From assembly GCF_014640335.1 (NCBI RefSeq), contig NZ_BMGT01000002.1, forward strand, positions 248,001 to 312,000: a stretch of DNA of 64,000 nucleotides, written 5' to 3'. Both the position numbers and the translations under genes were made by a program. This document shows, one piece after another, positions 1 through 8,860 of this stretch (positions are counted from its first letter, which is position 1; every line of letters starts with the position of its first letter). This stretch comes from Edaphobacter dinghuensis (GTDB taxonomy: Bacteria > Acidobacteriota > Terriglobia > Terriglobales > Acidobacteriaceae). The notes beneath the pieces were generated by a model. The model searched no databases and had not been told where the DNA came from. It saw nothing but the letters and a program-made list of their open reading frames with translations.

Positions 1-803
1 CTGCTTCCGCAGACAGCGAGCTGCTCAGCAGAGCGCGCACAGCTATCGCCAAACTTCCGCCCTTCAAGATCACGCACGATCACCGCTTGCAGGAGTGGCC
101 CGAAGACTACGTCGACTACGAGCCCGGCCATCGCCACATCTCTCACCTCTGGGCGCTCTTTCCCGATGACCAGATCACGCTGCGCGGAACACCGACGCTC
201 GCCCGCGCCTGCCGCGCTACGCTCGATAAGCGGCTCGCTGCCGGAGGCGGCAGCACCGGCTGGTCGCGCTCGTGGATCATCAACTGCATGGCTCGCCTCG
301 AAGATGGAGAAGCTGCCCATGAAAACGTTCTGCAACTCTTCCGCCAATCCACCCGCCACAACCTCTTCGACGTCTGCGGTCTGAAGGCGAACTCGCCGTT
401 CCAGATCGACGGCAACCTTGGCGGCCCCACCGGCCTTATCGAGATGCTGCTGCAATCTCACGCCGGGCAATCGGCGACCGATGGACAACATGCAGAGGCC
501 CAGCCTCCTGCGAACGTAACTCGCTTTCTGCCCGCTCTGCCGAAGGCATGGGCCAGCGGAAGCTTCCACGGTCTGCGTGCTCGAGGCGGGCTCGAGGTCG
601 ATCTCGAATGGAAGGATGCGCGAGCCCTGCGCGCTACGCTTCACTGCTCAATCAGCCGCAGCCACACTCTCGCCGCACCCAACGGTCAACGCATCGCAGC
701 CATCAAGCAGGCGGCGAAAGACGTACCCTTTACCACCAACACTGACCAGACCGTCAGCTTCCTCGCAAAGGCCGGAGCGCACTACACCGTCACGTTCTCG
801 TGA
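1..803 (+). CDS. GH95-type alpha-L-fucosidase/galactosidase, C-terminal part
   Basis: This is the last 266 codons of a gene that runs in from the left edge; the reading frame is open from base 3. The sequence matches the end of family GH95 inverting glycosidases: an [12 protein letters not shown] segment, a [14 protein letters not shown] segment, an FQIDGNLGG segment and a closing [14 protein letters not shown] segment. GH95 enzymes release terminal L-fucose or L-galactose from plant or animal glycans, usually in the periplasm or outside the cell. The family is normally about 750-800 residues, so roughly two thirds, including any signal peptide, lies outside the window. There is no co-directional neighbour downstream; the next gene converges. 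The family call is firm, the exact substrate is not. Confidence 0.85.
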   Translation, partial: ASADSELLSRARTAIAKLPPFKITHDHRLQEWPEDYVDYEPGHRHISHLWALFPDDQITLRGTPTLARACRATLDKRLAAGGGSTGWSRSWIINCMARLEDGEAAHENVLQLFRQSTRHNLFDVCGLKANSPFQIDGNLGGPTGLIEMLLQSHAGQSATDGQHAEAQPPANVTRFLPALPKAWASGSFHGLRARGGLEVDLEWKDARALRATLHCSISRSHTLAAPNGQRIAAIKQAAKDVPFTTNTDQTVSFLAKAGAHYTVTFS

Positions 804-844
804 TCGTGCAGTGCGTTGAGTACGTCGAATATCTGCCGGAAAAA

Positions 845-1264
845 TTACCAGGAGGAGTACGAGGTGCCGTCGGCTGCGCTCAACTGCGAGCCGCTGTGAA
901 CATCGTCGATGCCGGAGTCGGTCTGATCGGTAGTCGACAGGTCGCTGCTCTCGTCGGGAACCCAGGTATCCGTGCGCTCAGTGAAGGGGTCCTTGGGCAT
1001 GGACTTCAGATAGCCTGCCTGCACCAGATCGTCCAGCGATTGCGGAGCCTTCTGCTTGTCCACCGTGTACGAGTCGATCGCCGTGCGCATCGTGTGGAGG
1101 TCTTCCTTAAGAACGGCCTCCTTCGCGTTGCGAATATTGTTCGTATACGAAGGAATGGCAATCGCCGCCAGCAGCGCGATGATCACCATGACGATCATGA
1201 GCTCGAGCAGCGTAAAGCCTTGCTCAGCGGTGCGTGATGCGCGGGATGAGGAGATCACTACCAT
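845..1264 (-). CDS. Type II secretion/type IV pilin-like pseudopilin (GspG-like)
   Basis: A 139-residue pseudopilin. After a short basic leader it has the prepilin peptidase site G|FTLLE near residue 18, followed by a hydrophobic helix (residues about 18-40) that ends in AIAIPSY, then a GspG-like globular part. Such proteins polymerise into the periplasmic pseudopilus of type II secretion systems or into type IV pili. Its ATG overlaps the end of the upstream pseudopilin gene by 7 bases, and the secretin gene lies before that, so the three form one translationally coupled operon. The C-terminus ends in a DGTSYSSW motif resembling the end of the neighbouring pseudopilin, which suggests duplication. 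No ATPase or inner-membrane platform gene is nearby. Confidence 0.85.
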   Translation of the reverse strand: MVVISSSRASRTAEQGFTLLELMIVMVIIALLAAIAIPSYTNNIRNAKEAVLKEDLHTMRTAIDSYTVDKQKAPQSLDDLVQAGYLKSMPKDPFTERTDTWVPDESSDLSTTDQTDSGIDDVHSGSQLSAADGTSYSSW

Positions 1265-1794
1265 GTATTGTATTTTGTACCGTCCAGCGCAGTTCCGTCG
1301 CTCTTGGTGTAGACATCGAAGACGTTCTGGCCGCCGAACGAGGTCGAGTCTGGATCGTCCTGATTCGAGCGCAGGCCCCAGTCAGTAGACTTCGTCATAG
1401 GATCGACTGGAATGCGGCGCAAAAACTTCACTTTCTTATCCTGAATATCCACTCCATCGACTAGCGTCTGCAGGTCCGGCGGATAGTTCATGCTGTCGAC
1501 CTTCGTCTGAATGCCGCCTTTGCTCGCTGCGTCGTAGTAGCGATCGATGGCGTCTCGCATCTCCCACAGATCGCGGCGAAGCTCGATCTCCTTCTGCCGC
1601 TTGACCTGAAAACGCGCAATCGGAATCGCCGCAGAGGCAAGAATGGCAACGATCGCCACCGTAATAATCAGTTCGACGAGCGTAAGACCCGATTGTGAGT
1701 TAGTGCGCGAGACAGCCTCGCCTTGCGCAGATGCCGAACGTATCTCATCCGAAACTCTGGACGAAGCACCGGCCGGGTTGTTGCACACGATCAC
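1258..1794 (-). CDS. Second pseudopilin of the secretin locus
   Basis: A 178-residue protein with a 36-residue polar N-terminal extension, then a prepilin cleavage motif (G|LTLVELIITVAIV), a hydrophobic helix to about residue 60 ending in AIPIARF, and a soluble domain. The GTG start overlaps the TGA of the secretin gene by 4 bases, a sign of translational coupling. It ends in DGTKYNTW, matching the end of the following pseudopilin. The role is inferred to be a pseudopilus or pilus subunit working with the secretin encoded just upstream. The long leader before the cleavage site is unusual, and an internal start is possible. Confidence 0.8.
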   Translation of the reverse strand: MIVCNNPAGASSRVSDEIRSASAQGEAVSRTNSQSGLTLVELIITVAIVAILASAAIPIARFQVKRQKEIELRRDLWEMRDAIDRYYDAASKGGIQTKVDSMNYPPDLQTLVDGVDIQDKKVKFLRRIPVDPMTKSTDWGLRSNQDDPDSTSFGGQNVFDVYTKSDGTALDGTKYNTW

Positions 1795-4181
1795 TTCACA
1801 TGCACCACGGCCTGCGAACCGACGGCCGGAAGATTGGCCTGGGCGCTATTGCGTGCCCCGACCTTGACGAGGGCGAGGTTGGAATCTCCTGCGGCGACTG
1901 CCTTGAAGGTCAGCGTGCACAGGCTTCCCTGCCCGCTGACGCCGGCAACATTCGGCGGCCTCGAGCTGGAGATCGTCACCAGACCGTTTCCGTCATCTCG
2001 ATGCACCAGCGCAACAGCCTGACCATCGCGTCCAAGGAAGTTTCCTGTATCGACGTTGACCAGTTGAAGCACCTTAGGATTGAACTGCATCTGCAACGGA
2101 ACCGAGTAGACATCGCGCCCATTGCCGAGCATGACCGCAACCTGGAAGGTGCTGCCAACCGTCTGCGCCGAAGCTGGCGGAACCACGCTGAAACTGACCG
2201 GAGGCCCGCTCGGCACAACATCCGTCGGTGCCGGAGGCGTCAACGGCTGCGCCTGCTTCTGCATCTGCTGCACCATGGCCTCAGCAGCATTAGCAGCGCT
2301 GGTCGCAGGACCAGTTGAAGGAGGCTTCGAAGACACGAAGCCGGGATTGCCCAGGTCCATGCCCGCCTGATCCGCATCGACGTGCCGCAGCTCGATGGCC
2401 TGGCCAGTGCCAGTGTCGATAGCGCGGGTATTCAGGCGGCTCAGTACGGACTCGCGAACGATATGCGGAATCAGCAGAAAGACGATCTCATCCTGCTGCA
2501 CCTCACGGTCACGCGACGAGAAGAAGTATTTGAAGATGGGCAGCTCGCCGATACCCGGCGTGCCACTGACGTTCAGGTTGTTCTGCTTGGTCAGGATGCC
2601 CGCAAGAATGCTGGGCTCCCCCTCCTTCAACTGAATCACCTGATCGATGATGCGCTGGCCGATAATAGGCTCAGTAACGCCCGAGATTGTGACCGACGAT
2701 TGCTGCGATGAGACTTCAACCTTCATCTTCAGGCTGACCTCATCGTCATAGTGAACTGTGGGCGTCATGTCGATGTTGACACCGACATCGATATAGGTGA
2801 ACTGTGTCTGGACTCCGATGCTCGAGATGCCCGTAGAGACTCCGGCGTTGTAAGAGCCTGTGGCGATGGGGATTCTTTGGCCAATCTTCAGTTGCGCACG
2901 CTGACCGTCCGTCGCCCGAATGCTGGGGTTCTGCAGGATATGGGTATCAGCATCGGTGAGAAGCGCGTCAAGCTCGGCGCCGGTGATGCCGACTGCAAGA
3001 TTGGTGGAATTGAAATGAGCCAGCGAATTGAGCGTGAAGTTGGAGGTGGTTGAGGTGCCGGTAGTACTACTGCTACTGCTGCTGCTCGAAGTGGGCGAGG
3101 CCTGCGGCGTCAACGTGACCGATTGCGGCAGGGCGAGTCCCAGTTTGCGTACCTTGTCGCGGTTGACCTCGAGAATGGCGACATCGACCACAACCTCCGG
3201 GCGAGCACGATCGAGGTCGTTAATCAGTTTTTGCGCCAGCAGAAGCTGGTCCGGCGTGGCCCGCATCACAATGGCGTTCTGGCTCGGCACAAGGTTAATC
3301 TTGGTGCTCGGGTCCATCAGGTTGCGGATCGCCGTCAGTACCTCGTTGGCATCGCTCTGCTGGCTTGCATTCGTCAGATAGAAAGTCTGGACCGCCTGCT
3401 CTTCCAGGTCCGCGCGCTTGGTGCGGCTGTTTTGCGCGACGAAGATGGTATTGCTGGTAACCGGCTTGTAGAACGTGTCGGACATCGTTCCGACGATACG
3501 AAGCGCATCATCGAGCGTAACGTTTGTGAGATCGACCGGAATGCGCTTGGAGACGTAGTCGGGATCGAAGATGACATTCAGCCCCGCCATCTTTCCAATG
3601 GCCTGGTAGATGACCTTGACGTCCTCGACCATCTTCAGCGTGATGTGATCGTTCGAGACCGGCTTGAGCTGGATCGGACCTGCGACGGAGTTCAACTCCT
3701 GGAGCATCTGCGACTGCCTCGTTGGAGGCTGCGGGGTTGCTGTCGGAGTGGGAGCTACGGCAGCAGCACCCGATTCCGGATGCTGCAACTGATCGATCTC
3801 CTGCTGCGCGGTCTGGTTCGAAGGGTCGATCTCGCGGGCGCGAAGAAACTCGTTGAGCGCTCCTGTGAGGTCGCCGCTGGCACGAAGAACACGGCCGCGG
3901 TCGATGTGGCTGACCCCGGCCTGAAACCTCATCCGCTCAAAGTGAGCTTTGTAGGTCATGTCCTTGGGGTTTTTTAGCGTGGCCTGGCGATAGTCCTCGT
4001 AGGCGGTGTCGTAGTCCTGGCGTGTCTCTGCGTCCTGTCCGCGCTTGGCCCACTTCTTGGCTGACTGCGCGTGTGCTGCCACTGGAGTGGAAGCAAGGAA
4101 TCCAGCCAGCAAAAAGAGAAGCAAGTACGCCTGGAGCGCAAAAGCCGGTAGTTTGATGATTGATTTTTTGCCGCGACTCAT
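1791..4181 (-). CDS. Secretin (GspD/PilQ-like) with N-terminal TPRs and C-terminal cohesin-like domain
   Basis: A 796-residue outer-membrane secretin. From the ATG at 4181 (GGAAG 5-8 bases upstream) there is a signal peptide, then TPR-like helices (about residues 40-135), a Pro/Thr linker, secretin N0/N1 ring-building domains (about 155-330), a Ser/Thr-rich loop, the secretin beta-barrel domain (about 385-560, with the GVTEPIIGQR and GEPSILAGIL segments) and a C-terminal domain (about 665-796) that resembles cohesin/dockerin-binding folds. Secretins form the outer-membrane gate of type II secretion and type IV pili. The open frame extends upstream to 4343, but the signal peptide supports 4181. 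A minus-strand TATACT at 4313-4318 is a possible -10. It leads an operon with two pseudopilins. Confidence 0.85.
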   Translation of the reverse strand: MSRGKKSIIKLPAFALQAYLLLFLLAGFLASTPVAAHAQSAKKWAKRGQDAETRQDYDTAYEDYRQATLKNPKDMTYKAHFERMRFQAGVSHIDRGRVLRASGDLTGALNEFLRAREIDPSNQTAQQEIDQLQHPESGAAAVAPTPTATPQPPTRQSQMLQELNSVAGPIQLKPVSNDHITLKMVEDVKVIYQAIGKMAGLNVIFDPDYVSKRIPVDLTNVTLDDALRIVGTMSDTFYKPVTSNTIFVAQNSRTKRADLEEQAVQTFYLTNASQQSDANEVLTAIRNLMDPSTKINLVPSQNAIVMRATPDQLLLAQKLINDLDRARPEVVVDVAILEVNRDKVRKLGLALPQSVTLTPQASPTSSSSSSSSTTGTSTTSNFTLNSLAHFNSTNLAVGITGAELDALLTDADTHILQNPSIRATDGQRAQLKIGQRIPIATGSYNAGVSTGISSIGVQTQFTYIDVGVNIDMTPTVHYDDEVSLKMKVEVSSQQSSVTISGVTEPIIGQRIIDQVIQLKEGEPSILAGILTKQNNLNVSGTPGIGELPIFKYFFSSRDREVQQDEIVFLLIPHIVRESVLSRLNTRAIDTGTGQAIELRHVDADQAGMDLGNPGFVSSKPPSTGPATSAANAAEAMVQQMQKQAQPLTPPAPTDVVPSGPPVSFSVVPPASAQTVGSTFQVAVMLGNGRDVYSVPLQMQFNPKVLQLVNVDTGNFLGRDGQAVALVHRDDGNGLVTISSSRPPNVAGVSGQGSLCTLTFKAVAAGDSNLALVKVGARNSAQANLPAVGSQAVVHVK

Positions 4182-4428
4182 GCTGCTTCCGTTTGCGTCC
4201 TTTACACCGTTAAGAGTGCGGCGTCTGCCGGAGTATGCGCCTGCCCCCATGCGTTCCGAGTGAAGGACGCTGCCTGTGGAGGCTATGCCTGACAGGCTAT
4301 TGCGCTCGGGTGAGTATACCATTCGCAGTGCGGTTGACCTCATTGTTTGTGACGGTGTTGAGAGTTAGACGCGACAGACGGCTGCAGGTGAGGCCATTTA
4401 TAAAGAGCATGTTAAAGTAAGAAGTTCT

Positions 4429-4968
4429 ATGCCTCGCTCACTCTCCAACCCGACCGTCGCCCACCAGCCCAAGCCGGTGGTCAAGGCGAAGGACCGCGAT
4501 CCGGTAGCTGCGGGCCTGAGGGATGCTGCATTTAATCGTTCAGCCAGCTTCAATTACTTCCTCTCCGACAGGTTCGAGGCGGGCGTCGCCCTGCGAGGAA
4601 CCGAGGTAAAGTCGATCCGCGAGGGTAAAGCCAACCTGAAGGATGCCTATGGCTTGCTCAAGGACGGCGAATGCTTTCTGCTGAATGCGCACATCGGTCC
4701 CTTCTCGCATGGCAATGCGATGAATCATGAATCACTGCGTACTCGCAAGTTGTTGCTACACAAGACCGAGGTTCGCAAACTCGAAGCATTGACGCGGCAA
4801 AAAGGATTTACCCTCATTCCTGTCCGTCTCTACTTCCGCAACGGCCGCGTCAAGTGCGAGCTGGCTCTCGCCAAGGGCAAGCAGGACTGGGACAAGCGTG
4901 AGACAGAGCGACGTCGCGAGGCCGACAATGAAGCCAAGGCTGCCGTCGCCAGAAGCCAGCGCCGCTAG
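4429..4968 (+). CDS. smpB: SsrA-binding protein SmpB
   Basis: A 179-residue SmpB. It binds tmRNA and delivers it to stalled ribosomes for trans-translation. The core is well conserved: NYFLSDRFEAGVALRGTEVK near residue 43, KANLKDAY, HIGPFSHGN, RKLLLHKTE, and a Lys/Arg-rich tail (KGKQDWDKRET) that enters the ribosomal decoding channel. The N-terminus carries about 35 extra residues before the SmpB core compared with the usual protein of about 155 residues, and the true start could lie inside it. It is divergent from the secretin operon and has no obvious operon partner. The tmRNA gene is not in this window. Confidence 0.95.
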   Translation: MPRSLSNPTVAHQPKPVVKAKDRDPVAAGLRDAAFNRSASFNYFLSDRFEAGVALRGTEVKSIREGKANLKDAYGLLKDGECFLLNAHIGPFSHGNAMNHESLRTRKLLLHKTEVRKLEALTRQKGFTLIPVRLYFRNGRVKCELALAKGKQDWDKRETERRREADNEAKAAVARSQRR

Positions 4969-5069
4969 ATTCTCCTTCCCTTATCGTTGTTCCGCATGTA
5001 CCTCAGGACACAAGCTGAGATGTCATCTTGTCTCCGCCCAATGGCCGAAAATCGGGTTACGATAGTTTC

Positions 5070-6626
5070 ATGGATACGAAGCTTCTCTTTCAGGATGCGG
5101 CTGGATTTGCGACACCGATGCTTGCTGTATTCGCCGTAGATATTGCAACGGAGATCGATGCAGATCCCTTGCCGGCCCTGCTGTCAACTTCGGACGCGGT
5201 AACGAACGCAGCAGCAAAGGTCATCGCATCGGGTGAATTTAAAGCAGCTTTTGGTGAAACGCTTCTCCTCCATGCCCCGAACGGCCTGAAGGCGGAGCGG
5301 CTTCTGCTGGTCGGATTGGGAAAAGCCGGCTCGCTCTCGGTGAATGAGGTGCGCAGAGGTGCCGGGGTGGCCGTGCGTGCAGCCAAGCCTCGCGGCCTGA
5401 CGCAAATCGCTATTATCTTCCCTGAAGACCATGCTCTCTCCGACGAGCATCTCGACGAGCTTCCCTGCCTTTTAATGTCGCGCGCCGTAGTCGAAGGCGC
5501 TTTGCTGGCCGACCCCGATTACGACACCTATAAGACCACCCGCAAAGAAACCGCCTTGCAGACACTCTCGATCGTCGCCAAAGAGAATGAAAAGTCCACG
5601 CGCGCCGAGATTCAGGATGGCTTCAACGAGGGCCTCATCATTGCCGGCGCGCAGAACTTTACCCGCTCTCTGGTCAACGAGCCGGGCAATGTGCTGACGC
5701 CTACCGTGCTGGGCCAGCGTGCCGCGGAGATGTGTGCGGAGATGGGCCTGAAGTGCGAGGTCTTTTCGACGGAGAAGCTGCATGAACTGAAGATGGGGGC
5801 CTTCTGGGCAGTAGCACAGGGCTCTGCCGAGCCTCCGGCACTCATCGTTATGACCTACGAGCCGAAGCTCGAAAAAGGAAAGTCTCCGGCCAAGGACGCA
5901 CCTGTCATCGGCCTGGTCGGTAAGGGGATTACGTTCGATACCGGCGGCATCTCCATCAAGCCCGCAGACGGCATGGAAAAGATGAAGTACGACATGGCCG
6001 GAGCAGGCGCAATGATCGGCGCAATGCGCGCCATTGCCCAGTTGAAGCCTAAGGTCAAGGTAATTAGCGTCGTCTGCTCAGCCGAGAACATGCCCGGTGG
6101 CAAAGCCTTCAAGCCTGGAGATGTGGTGACGGCCATGTCCGGCAAGACCATCGAGATCATCAACACCGACGCGGAAGGCAGGCTCGTGCTCGCCGATGGC
6201 CTGCACTATGCCAAAACATTGGGTTGCACGCATCTCATCGACGCTGCCACCCTCACCGGTGCGTGTGTCGTTGCCTTGGGTATGGTGAATGCAGGCCTGT
6301 TCTCCAACGACGACAAGACCTGCGAGAAATTTCTAGACGCGATGAATATCTCCGGCGAGAAGTTCTGGCGACTGCCCTGCACCGATGACTATCGCGAACT
6401 GATCAACAGCCAGATCGCAGATATTCGCAATACCGGCGGAACGCGCTGGGGCGGGGCCATTACAGCGGCGCTTTTTCTGAGGGAATTCGTTGGCGATACG
6501 CCCTGGGTGCATCTCGATATCGCCGGATGTGCCTGGAACGATGAGACTAAGCCAGCGATTGCCAAGGGGCCAACCGGCATCGGAGTGCGCTCCATCCTCG
6601 AGTGGGTACGAAGCTATTCGGCATAG
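5070..6626 (+). CDS. pepA: Leucyl aminopeptidase (M17 family)
   Basis: A 518-residue cytosolic leucyl aminopeptidase that removes N-terminal residues from peptides using two metal ions. The catalytic region is intact: GKGITFDTGGISIKP (about residues 284-298), KYDMAGAG, and the signature NTDAEGRL at about residues 365-372. The N-terminal macro-like domain occupies about residues 1-180. I chose the ATG at 5070; the frame stays open up to a TTG at 5028, but the extra residues do not look like the family. A strong inverted repeat just downstream (6636-6672) separates it from the convergent argS. Confidence 0.95.
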   Translation: MDTKLLFQDAAGFATPMLAVFAVDIATEIDADPLPALLSTSDAVTNAAAKVIASGEFKAAFGETLLLHAPNGLKAERLLLVGLGKAGSLSVNEVRRGAGVAVRAAKPRGLTQIAIIFPEDHALSDEHLDELPCLLMSRAVVEGALLADPDYDTYKTTRKETALQTLSIVAKENEKSTRAEIQDGFNEGLIIAGAQNFTRSLVNEPGNVLTPTVLGQRAAEMCAEMGLKCEVFSTEKLHELKMGAFWAVAQGSAEPPALIVMTYEPKLEKGKSPAKDAPVIGLVGKGITFDTGGISIKPADGMEKMKYDMAGAGAMIGAMRAIAQLKPKVKVISVVCSAENMPGGKAFKPGDVVTAMSGKTIEIINTDAEGRLVLADGLHYAKTLGCTHLIDAATLTGACVVALGMVNAGLFSNDDKTCEKFLDAMNISGEKFWRLPCTDDYRELINSQIADIRNTGGTRWGGAITAALFLREFVGDTPWVHLDIAGCAWNDETKPAIAKGPTGIGVRSILEWVRSYSA

Positions 6627-6635
6627 CAAACTGGC

Positions 6636-6672
6636 CATGTAACCGGTAAAGAGGACTTTATCCGGTTACATG
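6636..6672. terminator. Long stem-loop between convergent pepA and argS
   Basis: CATGTAACCGG at 6636-6646 pairs perfectly with CCGGTTACATG at 6662-6672. TAAAG (6647-6651) pairs with CTTTA (6656-6660) around an AGGA loop, with one bulged T. The 16-bp stem lies between two converging genes, so a two-way terminator is the natural reading, although no T-tract follows on either strand. Confidence 0.5.
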
Positions 6673-6680
6673 GAAACTCT

Positions 6681-6713
6681 TGTAACCACTAACAAGCGCT
6701 TTTACTGGTTACA
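6681..6713. repeat. Second inverted repeat of the same motif
   Basis: TGTAACCA (6681-6688) and TGGTTACA (6706-6713) form 8-bp arms that repeat the TGTAACC/GGTTACA element of the stem-loop 10 bases to the left. An AAGCGCTT palindrome lies inside (6694-6701). The right arm includes the argS stop codon. The four arms could pair in alternative ways. Confidence 0.5.
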
Positions 6714-8712
6714 TGCGCTCGGGCGCTTCGATGCCGAGGTATCCCAGTGCGCGTGTCATCTCGCGCTGAGCAACAGCGGCGGTCGCTAGCAGGAGCACCT
6801 TGCGCGAGGCATCGGTCTCTTTGAGGATGTGGTGGCGGTGGTAGAAGTTGTTGAACTGCTGCGCGAGCTGGAAGGCGTACTTAGCCAGATAGGCCGGTTC
6901 TGCTGTTGCGATGCACTGCTCGATCATCAGGGTCAGCTTCGAGGCCAGCAGCCAGGTCTCCCACAGACTCGTCCCTTCTTCTGTGTCGAGGATCGAGCTG
7001 AGGTCGAGATCGGCGATAGCGGCAAGCGATGCCTCTGCCGTCGTCTCTGCCTTGCGAAAGATGTTGGCTGCGCGCACGATAGCGTACTGAACGTATGGCC
7101 CGGTCTCGCCCTCGAAGCTTAGAGCGTCTTTAAAGTCGAAGGCTATGACTGTATTTCGAGTGAAGCGCAGCATGAAGTAACGCAGCGCGCCTACGCCGAT
7201 CTGCGTGGCGATGGTGCGACGCGCGGCGTCGTCAAGATCAGGATGGCGGGTGTCGACTTCGGCCTGCGCAGCGGCGATCAACTGATCGAGGAGGTCGTCG
7301 GCCTTGACGCCAAAGCCCTTGCGACCGCTGACCTCGATGTAGGATTTGGCCTTGTCTTCTTCGCTGATCGTATAGCCGAGCTCGATGGCGCAGCGCGGCG
7401 TGAGTGCAACCATCTCGTAGCTAAAGTGGGTGTAGCGCTCGGCTGCCTCGGTGAAGCCCATGCCAAGCAGCGCCTGCACGACGTTGTTCTGCGGATCGTT
7501 CTGCCGCGAGTCGATGACGTTGTAGATAGCGTCTGCCTTGCCGAAGACGGGGTGGCTGGGATCGCTCGGCCCATCGGTCGAGATCCAGCAGGTGTGCGTC
7601 GGATACTCGTGAAACTTCACATAACCGAAGTCCTTGCCGGGCAAAAGACCGAACTTCCAGAGATGGTAGGCGATGTCCTTGCCGACGTAGGTGACGGTGC
7701 CGTTGGAGCGAACGATGACCTTAGCGTCTTCATCGGTAGTACCGGCGGCGACCTCGGAACCAGCGCGGCGCATGACCATGCAGCCCTTGTTCTTGCCCTC
7801 GGTCTCTTCGTAGAGAACGCCTTTGGCGATCATTAGTTCACGCGCAGCGTCCCAGAAGTGGAGATGCAAGATCTCGCTCTCGCGTGGTAGAAAGTCATAC
7901 TCAATGCTGAGCCGCTCCATCGTCTCGAGATGACGATGAAGGACAGCGGTCGAGATGAGATCGGCGATTGCCGCGGTCTCGTTGCCTCCGGTTTCGAGCG
8001 CGTGCAGCGTATCGAGACGTAGCTGCTTGCGCGCGGCGGCCTCTGATGGATCGGCGGTGTACCACTGCGAGACCCGCGCGTAGAGGTCCCAGCAGTAGAA
8101 GTCGATGCGTTCGCCACGTGCGCGTAGCTCGTCGAGCAACTCGCGTGTGCTCTCAAGCGTCTTGCCTTCAAGATGCACAAGACCGACGACGACATCGGCA
8201 ACCTGCACGCCGGTGTTGTCGATGTAGTTTTGTACACCGACCTCGTAGCCGCGCTTGTAGCTGTCGGGACGAAGCAGCCGCTGAAAGGTGTCGCCGAGAA
8301 TCGCATTGCGCAGATGGCCGATGTGGGCCGCCTTGTTGGGGTTGATGCTGGTGTGCTCGACGAGGCGGAAGCCGGGGCCGCCGACATCGGCGTGCTTGTC
8401 CCTTGCGATCTCCTTAACTACGGCCGCGCGACTCAGGCGCAGATTGAGGTAGCCAGCGCCTGCCACCTCTACGCTGGCAATACCTTCGAGCTCAGGCAGA
8501 ACAGCGGTCAACTCTGCAGCCAGCTCTGCGGCAATGACACGCGGAGCCTTGCGCAGACGTTTAGCCAGCTCAAAGGCGACAGGCAGGGCGACCTCGCCCA
8601 GAGCGATGTTCGGCGGCTGCTCCACCGCGAGGGTCGCGATGGTCGTGTCGTACTTTGCAAGCAGGATGGCCTGGAGACGGCTTAGCAGGGACTGTTGGAT
8701 TGTGCGATACAT
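6709..8712 (-). CDS. argS: Arginyl-tRNA synthetase
   Basis: A 667-residue class I synthetase that charges tRNA-Arg. The N-terminal Add-1 domain occupies about residues 1-95. The HIGH signature is exact (HIGH at residues 130-133, within NPNKAAHIGHLRNA). A GRKGFGVKADDLLD segment stands where the KMSK-type loop region falls, and the C-terminal DALR anticodon-binding domain ends in the final residues. The length is on the large side for bacterial ArgS (about 550-590), mainly through insertions in the catalytic domain. It starts with ATG. It is transcribed alone towards pepA, and the upstream 150 bases show no other gene. Confidence 0.95.
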   Translation of the reverse strand: MYRTIQQSLLSRLQAILLAKYDTTIATLAVEQPPNIALGEVALPVAFELAKRLRKAPRVIAAELAAELTAVLPELEGIASVEVAGAGYLNLRLSRAAVVKEIARDKHADVGGPGFRLVEHTSINPNKAAHIGHLRNAILGDTFQRLLRPDSYKRGYEVGVQNYIDNTGVQVADVVVGLVHLEGKTLESTRELLDELRARGERIDFYCWDLYARVSQWYTADPSEAAARKQLRLDTLHALETGGNETAAIADLISTAVLHRHLETMERLSIEYDFLPRESEILHLHFWDAARELMIAKGVLYEETEGKNKGCMVMRRAGSEVAAGTTDEDAKVIVRSNGTVTYVGKDIAYHLWKFGLLPGKDFGYVKFHEYPTHTCWISTDGPSDPSHPVFGKADAIYNVIDSRQNDPQNNVVQALLGMGFTEAAERYTHFSYEMVALTPRCAIELGYTISEEDKAKSYIEVSGRKGFGVKADDLLDQLIAAAQAEVDTRHPDLDDAARRTIATQIGVGALRYFMLRFTRNTVIAFDFKDALSFEGETGPYVQYAIVRAANIFRKAETTAEASLAAIADLDLSSILDTEEGTSLWETWLLASKLTLMIEQCIATAEPAYLAKYAFQLAQQFNNFYHRHHILKETDASRKVLLLATAAVAQREMTRALGYLGIEAPERM

Positions 8713-8860
8713 GCTTCGGGTTCACCGCTGAGAAGATATTTGATTTTGGACTGACTTAAGTTTACGTGAATCTTACAAAGACCACGCATGAGGCCGACAG
8801 CAGAAGATGCGATGCTGCATCTGCGCGCTGCTATTCGTTCGAGACAGCGGTGCTTTGCTG

